Notes under the pieces: model-generated
The model's database searches: none
The model's input: only the letters and a program-made list of their open reading frames with translations
Told to the model about the DNA's origin: nothing
Position numbers and translations under genes: made by a program
Source: an uncultured Comamonas sp.
Lineage (GTDB): Bacteria; Pseudomonadota; Gammaproteobacteria; Burkholderiales; Burkholderiaceae_C
Assembly: GCA_947306475.1 (NCBI GenBank)
Contig: CAMZGS010000008.1
Coordinates: 104,410 to 168,409 of the forward strand
Direction of reading: 5' to 3'
Length of the DNA: 64,000 nt
Shown here: positions 63,291 through 64,000 of the stretch, in pieces
Layout: the number at the start of each line of letters is the position of its first letter
Numbering within the stretch: position 1 is the stretch's first letter

Positions 63291-64000
63291 ATGATCGAAC
63301 TGAAAAACATCTCCAAGTGGTACGGCAGCTTCCAGGTGCTCAACGACTGCTCCACCAGCATCAGCAAGGGTGAGGTGGTGGTGGTGTGCGGGCCGTCCGG
63401 CTCGGGCAAATCCACGCTGATCAAGACCATCAACGCCCTTGAGCCCATCCAGAAGGGCGAAATCTGGGTCAACGGCACGCCGGTGCACGACCCCAAGACC
63501 GACCTGCCGCGCCTGCGCAGCCAGGTGGGCATGGTGTTCCAGCACTTTGAACTGTTCCCGCACCTGACGGTGACCGAGAACCTGACCATCGCCCAGATCA
63601 AGGTGCTGGGGCGCAACCCCACCGACGCCAAGGCGCATGGCCTCAAATACCTGGAGCGCGTCGGTCTGCTGGCGCACAAGGACAAGTTCCCCGGCCAGCT
63701 CTCGGGTGGCCAGCAGCAGCGCGTGGCGATTGCGCGTGCGCTGTCCATGGACCCCATCGTCATGCTGTTTGACGAGCCCACCTCGGCCCTGGACCCCGAA
63801 ATGGTCGGCGAAGTGCTGGACGTGATGGTCGGCCTGGCGCAGGAAGGCATGACCATGATGTGCGTGACGCACGAAATGGGTTTTGCCAAAAAAGTGGCCA
63901 GCCGCGTGATCTTCATGGACGTGGGCGGCAAGATGCTGGAGGACTGCACCAAGGAGGAATTCTTTGGCAACCCCGACGCACGCCAGCCGCGCACCAAGGA
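63291..64000 (+). CDS. gltL: Glutamate/aspartate-type ABC transporter ATPase GltL (partial, 3' end outside window)
   Basis: The first 236 residues of a polar amino acid ABC ATPase; the end lies right of the window, probably only a few residues away as family length is about 240-245. Walker [11 protein letters not shown]-loop [14 protein letters not shown], signature [15 protein letters not shown], Walker [15 protein letters not shown] and the H-loop [12 protein letters not shown] are present. AGAAAGGA precedes the ATG. Confidence 0.95.
   Translation, partial: MIELKNISKWYGSFQVLNDCSTSISKGEVVVVCGPSGSGKSTLIKTINALEPIQKGEIWVNGTPVHDPKTDLPRLRSQVGMVFQHFELFPHLTVTENLTIAQIKVLGRNPTDAKAHGLKYLERVGLLAHKDKFPGQLSGGQQQRVAIARALSMDPIVMLFDEPTSALDPEMVGEVLDVMVGLAQEGMTMMCVTHEMGFAKKVASRVIFMDVGGKMLEDCTKEEFFGNPDARQPRTK

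Overview
This window is a GC-rich stretch of ordinary bacterial chromosome. Gene content, protein style and the family of short intergenic repeats point to a betaproteobacterium of the Comamonadaceae (Comamonas, Acidovorax or Delftia relatives). Supporting signs are the petABC-sspA-sspB order, a DUF721/DciA-like gene beside secA, the argJ / DUF815 ATPase / mutT and yacG-zapD-coaE-pilDCB clusters, and the absence of phage, plasmid or defence genes. It is gene-dense, and both ends cut genes: an HtrA/DegS-type protease on the left and gltL on the right.

Layout. 0-2.5 kb: divergent HtrA-like protease and Nif3-like protein, then pdxA. 2.6-6.7 kb: cytochrome bc1 operon petABC running into sspA-sspB, with a hairpin terminator between petC and sspA. 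6.7-7 kb: two near-identical tRNA-Thr(TGT). 7-14.3 kb: DciA-like protein, secA, argJ, DUF815 ATPase, mutT, an unknown membrane-anchored protein and a DUF1840 protein. 14.3-24.3 kb: a leftward operon with an acyl-CoA synthetase first, then livG, livH, livM, two paralogous periplasmic binding proteins, livF and a PaaK-like ligase. It looks like an uptake-and-activate system for an organic acid, with a Crp/Fnr-type regulator divergent at 24.6 kb. 25.4-31 kb: yacG, zapD, coaE, pilD, pilC, pilB. 31-34.8 kb: HexR-like regulator divergent from tal-pgi. 34.9-42.6 kb: creatininase-family protein, DsbD/ScsB-type reductase, CoA-binding protein, hemE, priA and an OsmC protein. 42.6-43.4 kb: an almost empty stretch with a decayed IS4-type transposase tail, then tRNA-Pro(CGG). 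43.4-56.4 kb: ispB, rplU-rpmA-obgE, proB, rppH, proS, a lytic transglycosylase, a CorC/HlyC-type protein, grxD, prmC, prfA, hemA and a small membrane protein. 56.5-64 kb: a TRAP transporter (dctP-dctM-dctQ), a LysR regulator and gltIJKL.

Most genes are housekeeping: respiration, protein export, translation, haem, arginine, proline and B6 synthesis, type IV pilus assembly. The accessory parts are transport modules: a branched-chain-type ABC system with two CoA ligases, a TRAP system and a glutamate/aspartate-type ABC system. I did not find a clearly new multi-gene system.

The most interesting signals are these: a dispersed repeat family (core close to ATAGCTGNNAGCGCTTG) whose arms often abut start codons and which has entered dsbD in frame; an AT-rich hemE-priA intergenic region with two consensus DnaA boxes; a PaaK-like ligase whose phosphate loop is not the canonical one; the transport operon that separates mutT from yacG; and a tRNA-Thr pair differing by one compensated base pair. 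Functions are inferred from motifs by reading; no database search was run.
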